From positions 124,001 to 188,000 of the forward strand of contig NZ_CP039650.1 in NCBI RefSeq assembly GCF_004923315.1: 64,000 nt of DNA, read 5' to 3'. A model generated the notes under the pieces. The model saw only the letters and a list, made by a program, of their open reading frames with translations, did no database searches and was not told the origin of the DNA. The translations under genes and the position numbers were made by a program. Shown here in pieces: positions 19,472 to 28,429 of the stretch; the first letter of the stretch is position 1, and each line of letters starts with the position of its first letter. The stretch comes from Azospirillum sp. TSA2s. Lineage in GTDB: Bacteria; Pseudomonadota; Alphaproteobacteria; Azospirillales; Azospirillaceae.

Positions 19472-20659
19472 ATGAAAGACGCGGCCATGAAGAAGGCGAC
19501 TGCGGCGGAGAGCGGGAACGAGACGGACGCACGCGACCTGCGGCTGGACTTCTTCCGCGGTCTGGCCCTGTGGTTCATTTTCGTGAATCACATCCCGGCC
19601 AATCAGATCTCGTGGGCCACGCCGCGCAATTTCGGACTGAGCGACGCCACCGAGATCTTCGTCTTCATCTCCGGCTACACCGCCGCGCTGGTCTATGGCC
19701 GGACGCTGGACCGGCAGGGAATGCCGATGGCGGCGGCGCAGGTGCTGCACCGCTGCTGGACACTGTACGCCACCTATATCATCCTGTTCTTCGCCTACAC
19801 CGCGCAGATCGCCTACACCGCCCGCGCCTTCGACAGTCCGCTGTTCGTGGAGGAGATGGGCATCGCCGGCTATTTCCAGGATCCCGTCACCGCCCTGACC
19901 CAGGCCATCCTGCTGAAATTCCGACCGGCCAACCTGGACGTGCTGCCGCTCTACATCGTGCTTCTGCTGGGCTTTCCGCTGCTGCTGCCGGCTCTGCGCC
20001 GCCGGCCGCTGGGGGTGCTGGCGGGGTCCGGCGCGCTGTATCTGGCGGCGAGGCAATGGGGGTGGAACCTGCCGACCTATCCCGACGGCGGCGTCTGGTA
20101 CTTCAACCCCTTCACCTGGCAGTTCCTGTTCGTGCTGGGCGCGTCACTGCAGTTCCAACCGGACCTGCGGGCCGTGCTGACCCGCTTCCGCCGGCCGGTG
20201 GGCGTCGCGGCGGCGGTGATCCTGCTGGCCAGCCTGTTCCTGACCTTGTCCTGGAAATTCGCCCCGCTGCACGCGCTGATACCGGTGTGGCTGACGGAGA
20301 TCCTCTATCCCATCAGCAAGACCGACCTCGACCCGCTGCGCCTGCTGCATTTCTTCGCGCTGGCCTATCTGGTGCTGTGGCTGGTGCCGGCGGGGGCGTC
20401 CTGGCTGCGTGGGTCCCTGGCCGCCCCGGTGCTCGCCTGCGGGAAGCAGTCGCTGCACGTGTTCTGCCTGGGCGTGCTGCTGTCCTTCGCCGGGCAGACC
20501 GTGCTTGTGCATGTCAGCGGCTCGCTTTCCGCCCAGTTCCTTGTTACCGTGGTCGGCATCGCCGCGATGGTGCTGATGGCGCGCTTCATGAACTGGTACC
20601 AGTCGGCGGAGCGGGCACGGCGCCATCGGGTTGCTGCCACCACGAAAATGGGCACATGA
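19472..20659 (+). CDS. opgC: OpgC-family membrane acyltransferase
   Basis: A 395-residue membrane protein with about ten hydrophobic segments, matching OpgC, which adds succinyl groups to periplasmic glucans. The family-typical opening DARDLRLDFFRGLALWFIFVNHIP contains the arginine and histidine of the acyltransferase-3 superfamily; WATPRNFGLSDATEIFVFISGYTAALVYGR follows. It is followed seven bases later by two periplasmic SGNH-fold proteins in what looks like a three-gene unit. In related acyltransferase-3 systems the membrane protein hands the acyl group to a periplasmic SGNH partner, so the three may work together. The start could also be Met6 (19487). Confidence 0.88.
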   Translation: MKDAAMKKATAAESGNETDARDLRLDFFRGLALWFIFVNHIPANQISWATPRNFGLSDATEIFVFISGYTAALVYGRTLDRQGMPMAAAQVLHRCWTLYATYIILFFAYTAQIAYTARAFDSPLFVEEMGIAGYFQDPVTALTQAILLKFRPANLDVLPLYIVLLLGFPLLLPALRRRPLGVLAGSGALYLAARQWGWNLPTYPDGGVWYFNPFTWQFLFVLGASLQFQPDLRAVLTRFRRPVGVAAAVILLASLFLTLSWKFAPLHALIPVWLTEILYPISKTDLDPLRLLHFFALAYLVLWLVPAGASWLRGSLAAPVLACGKQSLHVFCLGVLLSFAGQTVLVHVSGSLSAQFLVTVVGIAAMVLMARFMNWYQSAERARRHRVAATTKMGT

Positions 20660-20666
20660 CGGGTTC

Positions 20667-21482
20667 ATGGGGCGAGGACGGCGAGGGCGGAAGCGACAGA
20701 TGCTGACGGTCACGGCAATCCTGCTGGCGGCCGCGCTGTTCGCTTCGCCGGATCGCGTCCTTGCCGGCCAACCGGCGGCGCCATCCGTCGATTCCGCCTG
20801 TGCCGTGCCGGAATCCGTGCTTGCCCCCGGCAGCGGATTGCCGCGGGTTTCGGCGCATCTCGCTGCCGGGCGCCCGCTGTCGGTGCTGGTCGTTCATTCC
20901 GCCAAATCGGCACCCAAGCCCGGCATCGTCAGCTATCCCGCCCGGCTGGAAAACGAACTGAAGCGCCGCCTGCCCGGCCGCGAGGTCAGCACCGCCGTGC
21001 TGAGCCTGCCCGGCGAGGCAGCGCCCGCCATGGTCGCCCCGCTGACCCAGGCGGTGGAGGACCAGCGGCCCGCGCTGGTCGTCTGGCAGACCGGCACGGT
21101 CGACGCCATGCGCAGCCTGGACCTGGAGAGTTTCGGTTCGGCCCTTCAGTCGGGCATCGCCGAGGTTCAGCGCCGCGGCGCCGACATCGTCATCATGGAC
21201 ATGCAGTACAGCATGCACACGGCGCAGCTGATCGACTTCGCGCCCTATGTGTCCTACATGTCCTGGCTGGCCCAGAGTTCGGACGTCTTCCACTTTCCCC
21301 GCTACGACATCATGCGCTACTGGGTGGAGGATGGCCGCGTCGATTTCACCGACGAATCGGACGGGGCGAAACAGCGTGCTTATGATTTCGTTCACCAATG
21401 CATCGGACAATTGCTGGCGCAAAGCGTCGCGACGATGATCGACCCCCTGTCGATCGGCCGGCGCACCGGAGCGAGCAATTGA
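20667..21482 (+). CDS. Degenerate SGNH-like periplasmic protein (probable pseudoenzyme)
   Basis: A 271-residue secreted protein whose body is like the next gene product but without its catalytic residues. Where an SGNH enzyme has the nucleophile block (IGSSSTAG in the neighbour) this has VVHSAKSAPK (75-84); the Asn block is VWQTGTVD; and the C-terminal DxxH pair is missing (FTDESDGAKQ). Sequence shared with the neighbour includes YPARLENEL, VVWQ.G, and MDMQYS, so the two are probably old duplicates. A signal peptide is visible with either start (20667, or 20700, which has a GGAAG site). It begins seven bases after opgC and overlaps the next gene by four. Confidence 0.75.
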   Translation: MGRGRRGRKRQMLTVTAILLAAALFASPDRVLAGQPAAPSVDSACAVPESVLAPGSGLPRVSAHLAAGRPLSVLVVHSAKSAPKPGIVSYPARLENELKRRLPGREVSTAVLSLPGEAAPAMVAPLTQAVEDQRPALVVWQTGTVDAMRSLDLESFGSALQSGIAEVQRRGADIVIMDMQYSMHTAQLIDFAPYVSYMSWLAQSSDVFHFPRYDIMRYWVEDGRVDFTDESDGAKQRAYDFVHQCIGQLLAQSVATMIDPLSIGRRTGASN

Positions 21483-22261
21483 GCCCTGTTCTGCCGTCCG
21501 CCATCCGAATTCTGTCGCTGATCGCTGCCCTCGCCGTTTCCGTCCCGGCCTTCGCCGCGGAATCTGCGGCGTCCGCAAGCTGCCAGCTGCCGCGCGGCGC
21601 CTCGGCCCTGTCGGTGCCATTGCCGCAACTGTCACAACGCATCGCGGCCGGCGCGCCGATCCGGATCGTCGCCATCGGTTCCTCCTCCACCGCCGGAGCG
21701 GGGGCGAGTTCGCAGAACAAAGCCTATCCGGCCCGGCTCGACCATTACCTGAGCGAGCGGTTCCGCAATGCCGACATCGCGGTGCTGAACCGCGGAATAA
21801 ACGGCGAGACCGACGACCAGACCGAAAAGCGGATCGAGGCCGATGCGCTGAGCGCCAAGCCCGATCTGGTGATCTGGCAGGTCGGCGCCAACACGGTGTT
21901 GCGCGACGGAGACCAAGGATTGAGCGAACGGTCCATCCGCCAAGGCGTGGCGCGGCTGCGCGCCGCCGGGGTCGATGTGGTGCTGATGGACCTGCAATAC
22001 GCTCCGAAGATGCTGGAAAAGACCGGCGTCGCCCCGATGCTGACCCGCATCACCGGGATCGCCACCGACAACCACATCGGCCTGTTCCACCGCTTCGACG
22101 TCATGCGGACGCTGGTGGAGAGCCGCGGGATGACCATGGCCGACCTGGTCGGACCCGACGGCGTCCACCAGAACGACGTCGGATACGACTGCGTCGCCCG
22201 CATACTGGCGGCTGGCATTGAGGACGCGGTGAACGTCCACAACAGCTGGCTTCAGCGGTAA
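21479..22261 (+). CDS. SGNH/GDSL-type periplasmic hydrolase or acyltransferase
   Basis: A 260-residue secreted SGNH-fold protein. The blocks are complete: nucleophile in VAIGSSSTAGAG (Ser69), oxyanion Gly in NRGINGET, Asn in GANT (Asn139), and the Asp-His pair in GPDGVHQ (Asp227, His230). The TTG start overlaps the previous stop in TTGA, with a GGAGC site upstream, and begins a clean signal peptide ending in AFAAES. The coupling to opgC and the degenerate paralogue suggests esterase or transferase work on periplasmic glucans. The exact substrate is inference only. Confidence 0.83.
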   Translation: MSPVLPSAIRILSLIAALAVSVPAFAAESAASASCQLPRGASALSVPLPQLSQRIAAGAPIRIVAIGSSSTAGAGASSQNKAYPARLDHYLSERFRNADIAVLNRGINGETDDQTEKRIEADALSAKPDLVIWQVGANTVLRDGDQGLSERSIRQGVARLRAAGVDVVLMDLQYAPKMLEKTGVAPMLTRITGIATDNHIGLFHRFDVMRTLVESRGMTMADLVGPDGVHQNDVGYDCVARILAAGIEDAVNVHNSWLQR

Positions 22262-22267
22262 CAGAAG

Positions 22268-22289
22268 CGGGGCGGACCTCCGCCCCGTT
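22268..22289. terminator. Hairpin between convergent genes
   Basis: CGGGGCGGA (22268-22276) pairs perfectly with TCCGCCCCG (22279-22287), just past the SGNH gene stop and before the convergent YkgJ-type gene stop. T runs on both sides are weak (TTCCCT on plus). Confidence 0.5.
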
Positions 22290-22292
22290 CCC

Positions 22293-22676
22293 TCAGCGCT
22301 GCATCATCGCGCTTTCCTTGCCGCAGAGGAAGAACACCTTGGAATAGACCTTCAGCAGCGCGTCGGTCAGCGCCTGCACCTCGGGACTGCCCATGGCACG
22401 CGGCTTGGCGGGATCGACATGCAGGACGCAGCTGTCCTTGACGTCGTTGAAGGCGGCCAGCGCGTGGATGCGGTCGGGGCGGAACTCGTCGGGGAAATTC
22501 TCGTCCATCAGCCAGAAGCACTGGAAGTTCCGGCAGGATGGCGGCCGCTCCTCGTAGATCGAGCAGCCCTTGCCCTGGTCGCAGGACGCGCACCATTTGG
22601 CGGCGGGCTTCTTCAACTCGGGCACGCCCATCAGCTTGCAGCAGAGGGTGCATTCACCGCAGTTGCGGTCGGACAT
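22293..22676 (-). CDS. YkgJ-family cysteine-cluster protein
   Basis: A 127-residue soluble protein with the zinc or iron-chelating cysteine pattern of the YkgJ family: CGECTLCCK (residues 6-14), then CASCDQGKGCSIYEERPPSC and a CFW near residue 54. The cluster is thought to hold a metal or iron-sulfur centre, but the role is not defined. The start MSDRNCGEC has a GGAG site nine bases upstream, better than the longer frame from 22697. It is convergent with the SGNH gene and runs in the same direction as the c-di-GMP gene upstream, 36 bases away. Confidence 0.85.
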   Translation of the reverse strand: MSDRNCGECTLCCKLMGVPELKKPAAKWCASCDQGKGCSIYEERPPSCRNFQCFWLMDENFPDEFRPDRIHALAAFNDVKDSCVLHVDPAKPRAMGSPEVQALTDALLKVYSKVFFLCGKESAMMQR

Positions 22677-22712
22677 CACGGAAACTCCAAATAACAACGG
22701 CTCGCAGCGGCT

Positions 22713-25331
22713 TTACGCCGGTGCTGGCAGGGCAATGTGCTCGTCCTCGGCGGCCAGCAGCCGCTCGACCGCCTCCGGCAGGGCCGGACGGGCGAAGTGG
22801 TAGCCCTGGGCGTATTGGCACAGACCGCGCAGATACACCGCTTCGTCCGCCGTTTCCACCCCTTCCGCCACGCAATCCAGCCGCAAAATGGTGGCAAGGC
22901 CGGCGATGACCTGAACGATGGCGGCGTTGCCCTCCCCCGTCGACACCGCGCGGACGAAGCTGCGGTCGATCTTCAGCACGTCGACCGGCAGCTTGTGCAG
23001 ATAGGCCAGGGAGGAATAGCCGGTGCCGAAATCGTCGATCGACAGGCGGACATCCATGTCGCGCAGGCTCTGCATCAGCATCCGGCATTCGTCGGGATCC
23101 TGGACCAGCAGACTTTCGGTCAGTTCCAGTTTCAGGCTGGACGGCGGGATCGGCACCTCGTCTAGCAGGTCGCGCACGGCACCGACGATGTCGTCGTCGC
23201 GGAACTGGCGGGTGGAGACGTTGACGCTCATGAACAGCGGCACGGGCCGCGGGAAACGCGCCTGCCACGCCGCAAGCTGCCGAACCGCTTCGCCCAGCGC
23301 CCAGCGCCCCATCGGCGCGATCAGGCCGGTTTCCTCAGCCAGCGGGATGAACTCGGCGGGAGAGACCAGACCGCGGTCGGGGTGGTTCCAACGCATCAGC
23401 GCCTCGAAGCCGGCGATGGCGCCGGTCTCCAGCAGGACGATCGGCTGGTAATGCAGGCAAAGCTGACCCTGCTCCAAGGCCGCGCGCAGGTCGGCCTCCA
23501 TCTGCATCGCGGCCATCGCCTGCCGGCGCAGGTTGGCGTCGAACACGTCGATGCGCGCGCGCCCGCCACTCTTGGCCCGGTACATGGCGAGGCTGGCGTC
23601 GCGCAGCATGTCTTCCGCCCGGTCATAGCCGGTCTGGCTCAGCGCCACGCCGATGGAGGCGGTCAGCACGATGTCGCGCCCCTCCTCCAGCGTGACCGGC
23701 CGCGAGATGGAGCGGGCCATCCGCTCCGCCGCCTCCAGCGCGTCGCCGGCATCGTCCAGCTCGTCCACCAGAACGGCGAACTCGTCTGCCGACAGCCGGG
23801 CCAGCGTGTCGCCGACGCGGCGGCTGGCGTCGAGACGTCTGGCGATGATGCGCAGCACGCGGTCGCCGGCGCTGGTGCCGAGCGCGTCGTTGATCGCCTT
23901 GAAGCGGTCCAGGTCGATGATGATGGTGGCGAAGGGCCGGGCGCCGGCGCGGCGGTTGCGGTCCAGCGCCTGCCCGATGCGGTCCAGCAGAAGCGTGCGG
24001 TTGGGCAGTCCGGTCATGCTGTCATGGACGGCGTTGAACAGGATCTGCTGTTCGGCCTTCTTGCGCGCGGTGATGTCGGTCATCGAGCCGGCCATGCGGA
24101 CGGCACAGCCCTTCTCGTTCCGGACGGCCAATCCGCGCACCAGCATCCACAACTCCAGCCCGGCCTTGTCGCGGATGCGGAATTCATGCTGGAGATGAGG
24201 GCGTTCGCCGGTCAGATGCAGGTTGAGCGCGGTGCGCAGCCCGTCCAGGTCGCCGGGCGTGACCCGCTGGAACCATTCGTCGATGGAGCCGGCGATCTCC
24301 GCCTCCTCGAAGCCCAGCATCGCCTTCCAGCGCGGCGAGTAATAGACCTCGCCGCTGTCGATGTGCCAGTCCCACAGCCCGTCGGCGGCCCCGGCGGCGG
24401 CAAGGGCATAGCGCTCCTCGCTCTGGCGCAGGCGCTGTTCGGCGGTCTTGCGGTCGGTCACGTCGGCCTGGCTGCCGACCAGCCGGGTCGGCCTGCCGTC
24501 GGCGTCCAGCACGGCGATGCCGCGGCAGGCCATCCAGCGGATGGCTCCGGCGGCGTTGCGCATGCGGTATTCGACCTGGAAGGCCGCTTCCGATTCGGCC
24601 CCTACCTCTACACCTACCGCTGCCCCGCCGAGTGCCGCCATCGCGTCGGTCAGGATCGCCCGGTCGGCCGGAAGGATGCGGCCCAGCCATTCCTGCGGGT
24701 TGTCGGTCAGCTCGCCCGGCGACAGCCCCAGCAGCGACGCCCAGCGCGGCGAGAAATAGACGCGGTCGGTGACCAGATCCCAGTCATAGAGTCCGTCGTT
24801 GCTGGCCGCGGCGGCGAGCGCATAGCGTTCCTCGCTGCGACGCAGTTCCTTTTCGGCATGCTTGCGGTCGGTGATGTCGGCGACCGATCCCACCAGCCGG
24901 ATCGGCTCCCCCGAATCGTCCATCACCGCCATGCCGCGACAGACCAACCAGCGCCAGTGCGGCTTCGCGGCGGTGGAGTCGACACGGCGGACGCGGTGTT
25001 CGATCTGGAAGGGAACGGACAGACCGACCATCTGCGCCTCGAAGGACGCATGCAGCCAGTCGACATCCTCCGGGTGGACCAGCGACAGCCAGTCGTTCGG
25101 CCGGTTGGAGCCGCGGCTTGAATCGCCCGGCGGCAGCCCAAGGAACTCCTTGAAGCGGGGGGAGAGGTACAGCGTGTCGCTGCGCAGGTCCCAATCCCAG
25201 ACGCCCTCGGTTCCGGCCTTTTCCGCCAGCAGATATCGGTCGATGTTGGTGTTCAAGACCCCTCGTCGGACCAGTCGGCGGTCAGCGATTGGTGGGGCCT
25301 CCCACCGTTGAGCCTCCGATGCTAGGGGCAT
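22713..25331 (-). CDS. PAS-PAS-PAS-GGDEF-EAL protein, likely c-di-GMP phosphodiesterase
   Basis: About 872 residues with three PAS_3-type sensor domains (roughly 35-160, 165-300, 305-425), each ending in a ...DITDRK/DVTDRK/DITARK linker, then GGDEF (435-590) and EAL (605-860). The GGDEF signature is degenerate, SADEF (514-518), although an RVGD inhibitory-type site lies just before it. The EAL domain keeps EALMRW (643-648), the glutamate in LTESLLV, the DDFGTGYSSL loop (766 on) and VAEGVET. So c-di-GMP hydrolysis is the expected activity, with GTP binding at most regulatory. No membrane segment is visible. The start is uncertain: the frame is open to 25448, the ATG at 25331 has no ribosome site, and a TTG at 25256 is possible. 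Confidence 0.88.
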   Translation of the reverse strand: MPLASEAQRWEAPPIADRRLVRRGVLNTNIDRYLLAEKAGTEGVWDWDLRSDTLYLSPRFKEFLGLPPGDSSRGSNRPNDWLSLVHPEDVDWLHASFEAQMVGLSVPFQIEHRVRRVDSTAAKPHWRWLVCRGMAVMDDSGEPIRLVGSVADITDRKHAEKELRRSEERYALAAAASNDGLYDWDLVTDRVYFSPRWASLLGLSPGELTDNPQEWLGRILPADRAILTDAMAALGGAAVGVEVGAESEAAFQVEYRMRNAAGAIRWMACRGIAVLDADGRPTRLVGSQADVTDRKTAEQRLRQSEERYALAAAGAADGLWDWHIDSGEVYYSPRWKAMLGFEEAEIAGSIDEWFQRVTPGDLDGLRTALNLHLTGERPHLQHEFRIRDKAGLELWMLVRGLAVRNEKGCAVRMAGSMTDITARKKAEQQILFNAVHDSMTGLPNRTLLLDRIGQALDRNRRAGARPFATIIIDLDRFKAINDALGTSAGDRVLRIIARRLDASRRVGDTLARLSADEFAVLVDELDDAGDALEAAERMARSISRPVTLEEGRDIVLTASIGVALSQTGYDRAEDMLRDASLAMYRAKSGGRARIDVFDANLRRQAMAAMQMEADLRAALEQGQLCLHYQPIVLLETGAIAGFEALMRWNHPDRGLVSPAEFIPLAEETGLIAPMGRWALGEAVRQLAAWQARFPRPVPLFMSVNVSTRQFRDDDIVGAVRDLLDEVPIPPSSLKLELTESLLVQDPDECRMLMQSLRDMDVRLSIDDFGTGYSSLAYLHKLPVDVLKIDRSFVRAVSTGEGNAAIVQVIAGLATILRLDCVAEGVETADEAVYLRGLCQYAQGYHFARPALPEAVERLLAAEDEHIALPAPA

Positions 25332-25450
25332 TTTGGTGAAGAAACCATAAATGCATGCGATGGGCCGGCCAACCTGGTTGCCAAGGGTTCCATCTGCGAA
25401 ATCTTTTCCTATATTAGGATAGCTCGCCACCTCATCCGGGACCGGCACCG

Positions 25451-26173
25451 ATGGATTGGTCCGATCAGGGAATCGTTCTGTCCGCCCGCCCCCAGGGGGA
25501 AGGGTCCGCCGTCGCGACTCTGCTGACGCGCGAGCACGGCCGCCATGCCGGCATGGTGATGGGCGGCCGGTCGGCGCGCCAGCGCGGCACGCTGGAGCCG
25601 GGGACGCTGGTCCACGCCCGCTGGCGCGGCCGGCTGCCGGAGCATCTCGGCCATTTCACGCTGGAGCCGGTGAAGGGCTATGCCGCCAACTTCTTCGACG
25701 ACGCGCAGGCTCTGGCCGCGCTGATCAGCGCCTGCGCGCTGGTCGAGGCCGCCCTGCCGGAGCGGGAGGCGCACCCTGCCCTGTTCGACGGGCTGCTCGC
25801 CCTGTTCGACCTGCTCGACAACCCGGCCTGGGCCGAGAGCTATGTGCGGTGGGAGATCGGGTTGCTGGCGGAGCTTGGATTCGGCCTCGACCTCGACCGC
25901 TGCGCGGTGTCGGGAGCCAACGACTATCTCGCCTATGTCAGTCCGCGCACCGGCCGCGCGGTGACCGCATCGGTGGGCGAGCCCTATCGCGACCGCCTGC
26001 TTCCCCTGCCGGATTTCCTTGCCGGGCGCGGCGGCGGCGGACCGGTGGCCGTGGCCGACGGGCTGCGGCTGACCGCCCATTTCCTGGAACGCCACGTGCT
26101 GAACGGCCCGCTGCCGCCCGCGCGTGAACGGTTGAGAGAACGTTACGCGAACGCGGTAGCGCGTTCCGCCTGA
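25451..26173 (+). CDS. recO: DNA repair protein RecO
   Basis: A 240-residue RecO protein, which loads RecA at gaps with RecF/RecR. The N-terminal OB-fold is visible as MDWSDQGIVLSARPQGEGSAVATLLTREHGRHAGMV..., and the helical C-terminal part carries WEIGLLAELGFGLDLDRCAVSG, where the single Cys remains of a zinc motif that is complete in other phyla. It is divergent from the PAS-GGDEF-EAL gene and only 20 bases before parC, so these two form a unit. No usual ribosome site is visible other than the GGGA at 25438. Confidence 0.93.
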   Translation: MDWSDQGIVLSARPQGEGSAVATLLTREHGRHAGMVMGGRSARQRGTLEPGTLVHARWRGRLPEHLGHFTLEPVKGYAANFFDDAQALAALISACALVEAALPEREAHPALFDGLLALFDLLDNPAWAESYVRWEIGLLAELGFGLDLDRCAVSGANDYLAYVSPRTGRAVTASVGEPYRDRLLPLPDFLAGRGGGGPVAVADGLRLTAHFLERHVLNGPLPPARERLRERYANAVARSA

Positions 26174-26193
26174 AACTGCTAGACCCCATCATC

Positions 26194-28416
26194 ATGAAGC
26201 CGCAAAACCCCGCCTCCGAGATTCTGGAAAAGCCGCTGGCCGACGCGCTCGGCGAGCGGTATCTCAGCTACGCGCTGTCCACCATCATGTCCCGCTCGCT
26301 GCCCGACGTGCGCGACGGGCTGAAGCCGGTGCACAGGCGGCTGCTGTTCGCCATGAGCCAGCTCCGGCTGGAACCGACGACGCCGCCGAAGAAGTCGGCC
26401 CGCGTCGTCGGCGATGTGATCGGTAAGTTCCATCCGCACGGCGACACCTCCGTCTATGACGCGCTGGTGCGTCTGGCACAGGACTTCTCCGTCCGTTATC
26501 CGCTGGTCGACGGCCAGGGCAATTTCGGCAACATCGACGGCGATAACGCCGCGGCGATGCGGTACACCGAAGCCCGCCTGACCGAGGTCGCCAAGGCCCT
26601 GCTGGAGGGCATCGACGAGGACGCGGTCGATTTCCGCCCGACCTATGACGGCGACGGCGAGGAGCCGGCGGTTCTGCCCGCCAACTTCCCCAACCTGCTG
26701 GCCAACGGGTCGAGTGGCATCGCCGTCGGCATGGCCACCAACATCCCGCCGCACAATGTCGGCGAGATCTGCGACGCGCTGCGCCACCTCATCAAGCACC
26801 GCGACGCCTCGATCGAGACGCTGGTCAACTTCATGCCCGGCCCCGATTTCCCCACCGGCGGCATGCTGGTCGAGTCGCGGCAGAATGTGATCGAAGCCTA
26901 CCGCACCGGCCGCGGCGCCTTCCGCCTGCGCGCCCGCTGGGAGGTGGAGAAGCTGGGCCAGGGCACCTGGCAGATCGTCGTCACCGAGGTGCCCTATCAG
27001 GTACAGAAGGCCCGGCTGGTCGAGAAGATCGCCGAACTTCTGCTGGCCAAGAAGCTGATCCTGCTGGAGGACGTCCGCGACGAATCGGCGGAGGACGTCC
27101 GCCTCGTCCTGGTGCCGAAGAGCCGGAACGTCGATCCCGAGGTCCTGATGGCCTCGCTGTTCCAGGCGACCGACCTGGAAATCCGCTTCTCGATGAACAT
27201 GAACGTGCTGGGTGCGGATCATGTGCCGCGGGTGATGAACCTGCGCGAGGTGCTGCAGGCCTTCCTCGACCACCGGCACGAGGTGCTGGTCCGCCGGTCC
27301 AACCACCGGATGAGGCAGATCGACCACCGGCTGGAGGTCCTCGGCGGCTATCTTGCCGCTTACCTGAACCTGGACGAGGTCATCCGCATCATCCGCGAGG
27401 AGGACGAGCCGAAGCAGGAGCTGATCCGCGCCTTCACCCTGACCGACGTACAGGCCGACGCCATCCTCAACATGCGTCTGCGCAATTTGCGCAAGCTGGA
27501 GGAGATGGAGATCCGGCGCGAGCATGACGCCCTGACCAAGGAAAAGAACGGCCTGCTGGAGCTGCTGGGCGACGAAGCCCTGCGGTGGAAGCGGATCGCC
27601 GAGGGTGTCGCCGAGATCAAGAAGAAGTTCGGCACGGGCGCGCTCGGCAAGCGGCGCACCGACGTGGCCGATGCACCCGCCGTGATCGAGGTGCCGCTGG
27701 ACGCGCTGGTGGAACGCGAGCCGGTGACGGTCATCTGCTCCGCCAAGGGCTGGATCCGCACGGTGCGCGGTCATCTGACCGACGCCGAAGCGGAGGATGT
27801 GAAGTACAAGGACGGTGATTCGCGCGGCTTCATCGAGCGGTGCGAGACGACCGACAAGCTTCTGGTCTTCGCCAGCAACGGCAAGTTCTTCACCATCGGC
27901 GTCGACAAGCTGCCGCGTGGCCGCGGCTTCGGCGAGCCGGTTCGGCTGATGATCGACCTCGGCAACGACGTCGACATCGTCGACCTTTTCCGCCACCAGC
28001 CCGGCCGCACCCTGATGGTGGTGTCGGAGGATGGCCGCGGCTTCCGCGTCGAGGAGGCGGAGGTGCTGGCCCAGACCCGCGCCGGCAAACAGGTGCTGAA
28101 CCTGGAGGACGGCAAGTCGGCCCGCATCTGCCATAGAATTGCCGGCGATCACGCTCTTATAGTTGGCACTAACAATCTATTCGTTATTTTCCCGGTGTCT
28201 GAGATACCGGTTTTGACACGTGGAAAAGGCGAAATCCTACAAAGATACAAGGACTCCAAGATTCTCGATGTCCGAACTTTTAACAAAGAGGAAGGCTACA
28301 AATACACTTATGGAAATCATAAGCGTTCCATTGAAATGAGCGGAAATATTATGAAGAAGGGTAGTTCTGGCAGAATCTGCCCTGCGGGAATGGTTAAAGA
28401 CGGCAAGCTCACCTAG
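26194..28416 (+). CDS. parC: DNA topoisomerase IV subunit A
   Basis: A 740-residue type IIA topoisomerase subunit that decatenates chromosomes with ParE. The N-terminal breakage-reunion domain shows YALSTIMSRSLPDVRDGLKPVHRR and the catalytic tyrosine Y124 in AAMRYTEARL; the coiled-coil dimer gate and the C-terminal beta-pinwheel (about 500 on) follow. Length matches the alphaproteobacterial ParC. The last ~95 codons, from about 28133, switch abruptly to low GC and rare codons (AGA, ATA, CTA, AAA), yet stay in frame and end in a plausible ParC blade sequence. A palindromic repeat begins 13 bases after the stop. Confidence 0.95.
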   Translation: MKPQNPASEILEKPLADALGERYLSYALSTIMSRSLPDVRDGLKPVHRRLLFAMSQLRLEPTTPPKKSARVVGDVIGKFHPHGDTSVYDALVRLAQDFSVRYPLVDGQGNFGNIDGDNAAAMRYTEARLTEVAKALLEGIDEDAVDFRPTYDGDGEEPAVLPANFPNLLANGSSGIAVGMATNIPPHNVGEICDALRHLIKHRDASIETLVNFMPGPDFPTGGMLVESRQNVIEAYRTGRGAFRLRARWEVEKLGQGTWQIVVTEVPYQVQKARLVEKIAELLLAKKLILLEDVRDESAEDVRLVLVPKSRNVDPEVLMASLFQATDLEIRFSMNMNVLGADHVPRVMNLREVLQAFLDHRHEVLVRRSNHRMRQIDHRLEVLGGYLAAYLNLDEVIRIIREEDEPKQELIRAFTLTDVQADAILNMRLRNLRKLEEMEIRREHDALTKEKNGLLELLGDEALRWKRIAEGVAEIKKKFGTGALGKRRTDVADAPAVIEVPLDALVEREPVTVICSAKGWIRTVRGHLTDAEAEDVKYKDGDSRGFIERCETTDKLLVFASNGKFFTIGVDKLPRGRGFGEPVRLMIDLGNDVDIVDLFRHQPGRTLMVVSEDGRGFRVEEAEVLAQTRAGKQVLNLEDGKSARICHRIAGDHALIVGTNNLFVIFPVSEIPVLTRGKGEILQRYKDSKILDVRTFNKEEGYKYTYGNHKRSIEMSGNIMKKGSSGRICPAGMVKDGKLT
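28133..28416 (+). other. Compositionally atypical 3' end of parC
   Basis: By hand count the 276 bases from 28141 to the stop hold 121 G or C (44%), against 45 of 60 (75%) in the line starting at 28021. Codons ending in A or T, rare in every neighbouring gene, dominate. The reading frame is unbroken and encodes residues 647-740, including RGKGEILQRYKD, a recognisable GyrA/ParC blade motif. The change is sharp rather than gradual, which suggests replacement of the gene's end by DNA from another source. Confidence 0.8.
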
Positions 28417-28429
28417 CGGATACGTTCTA

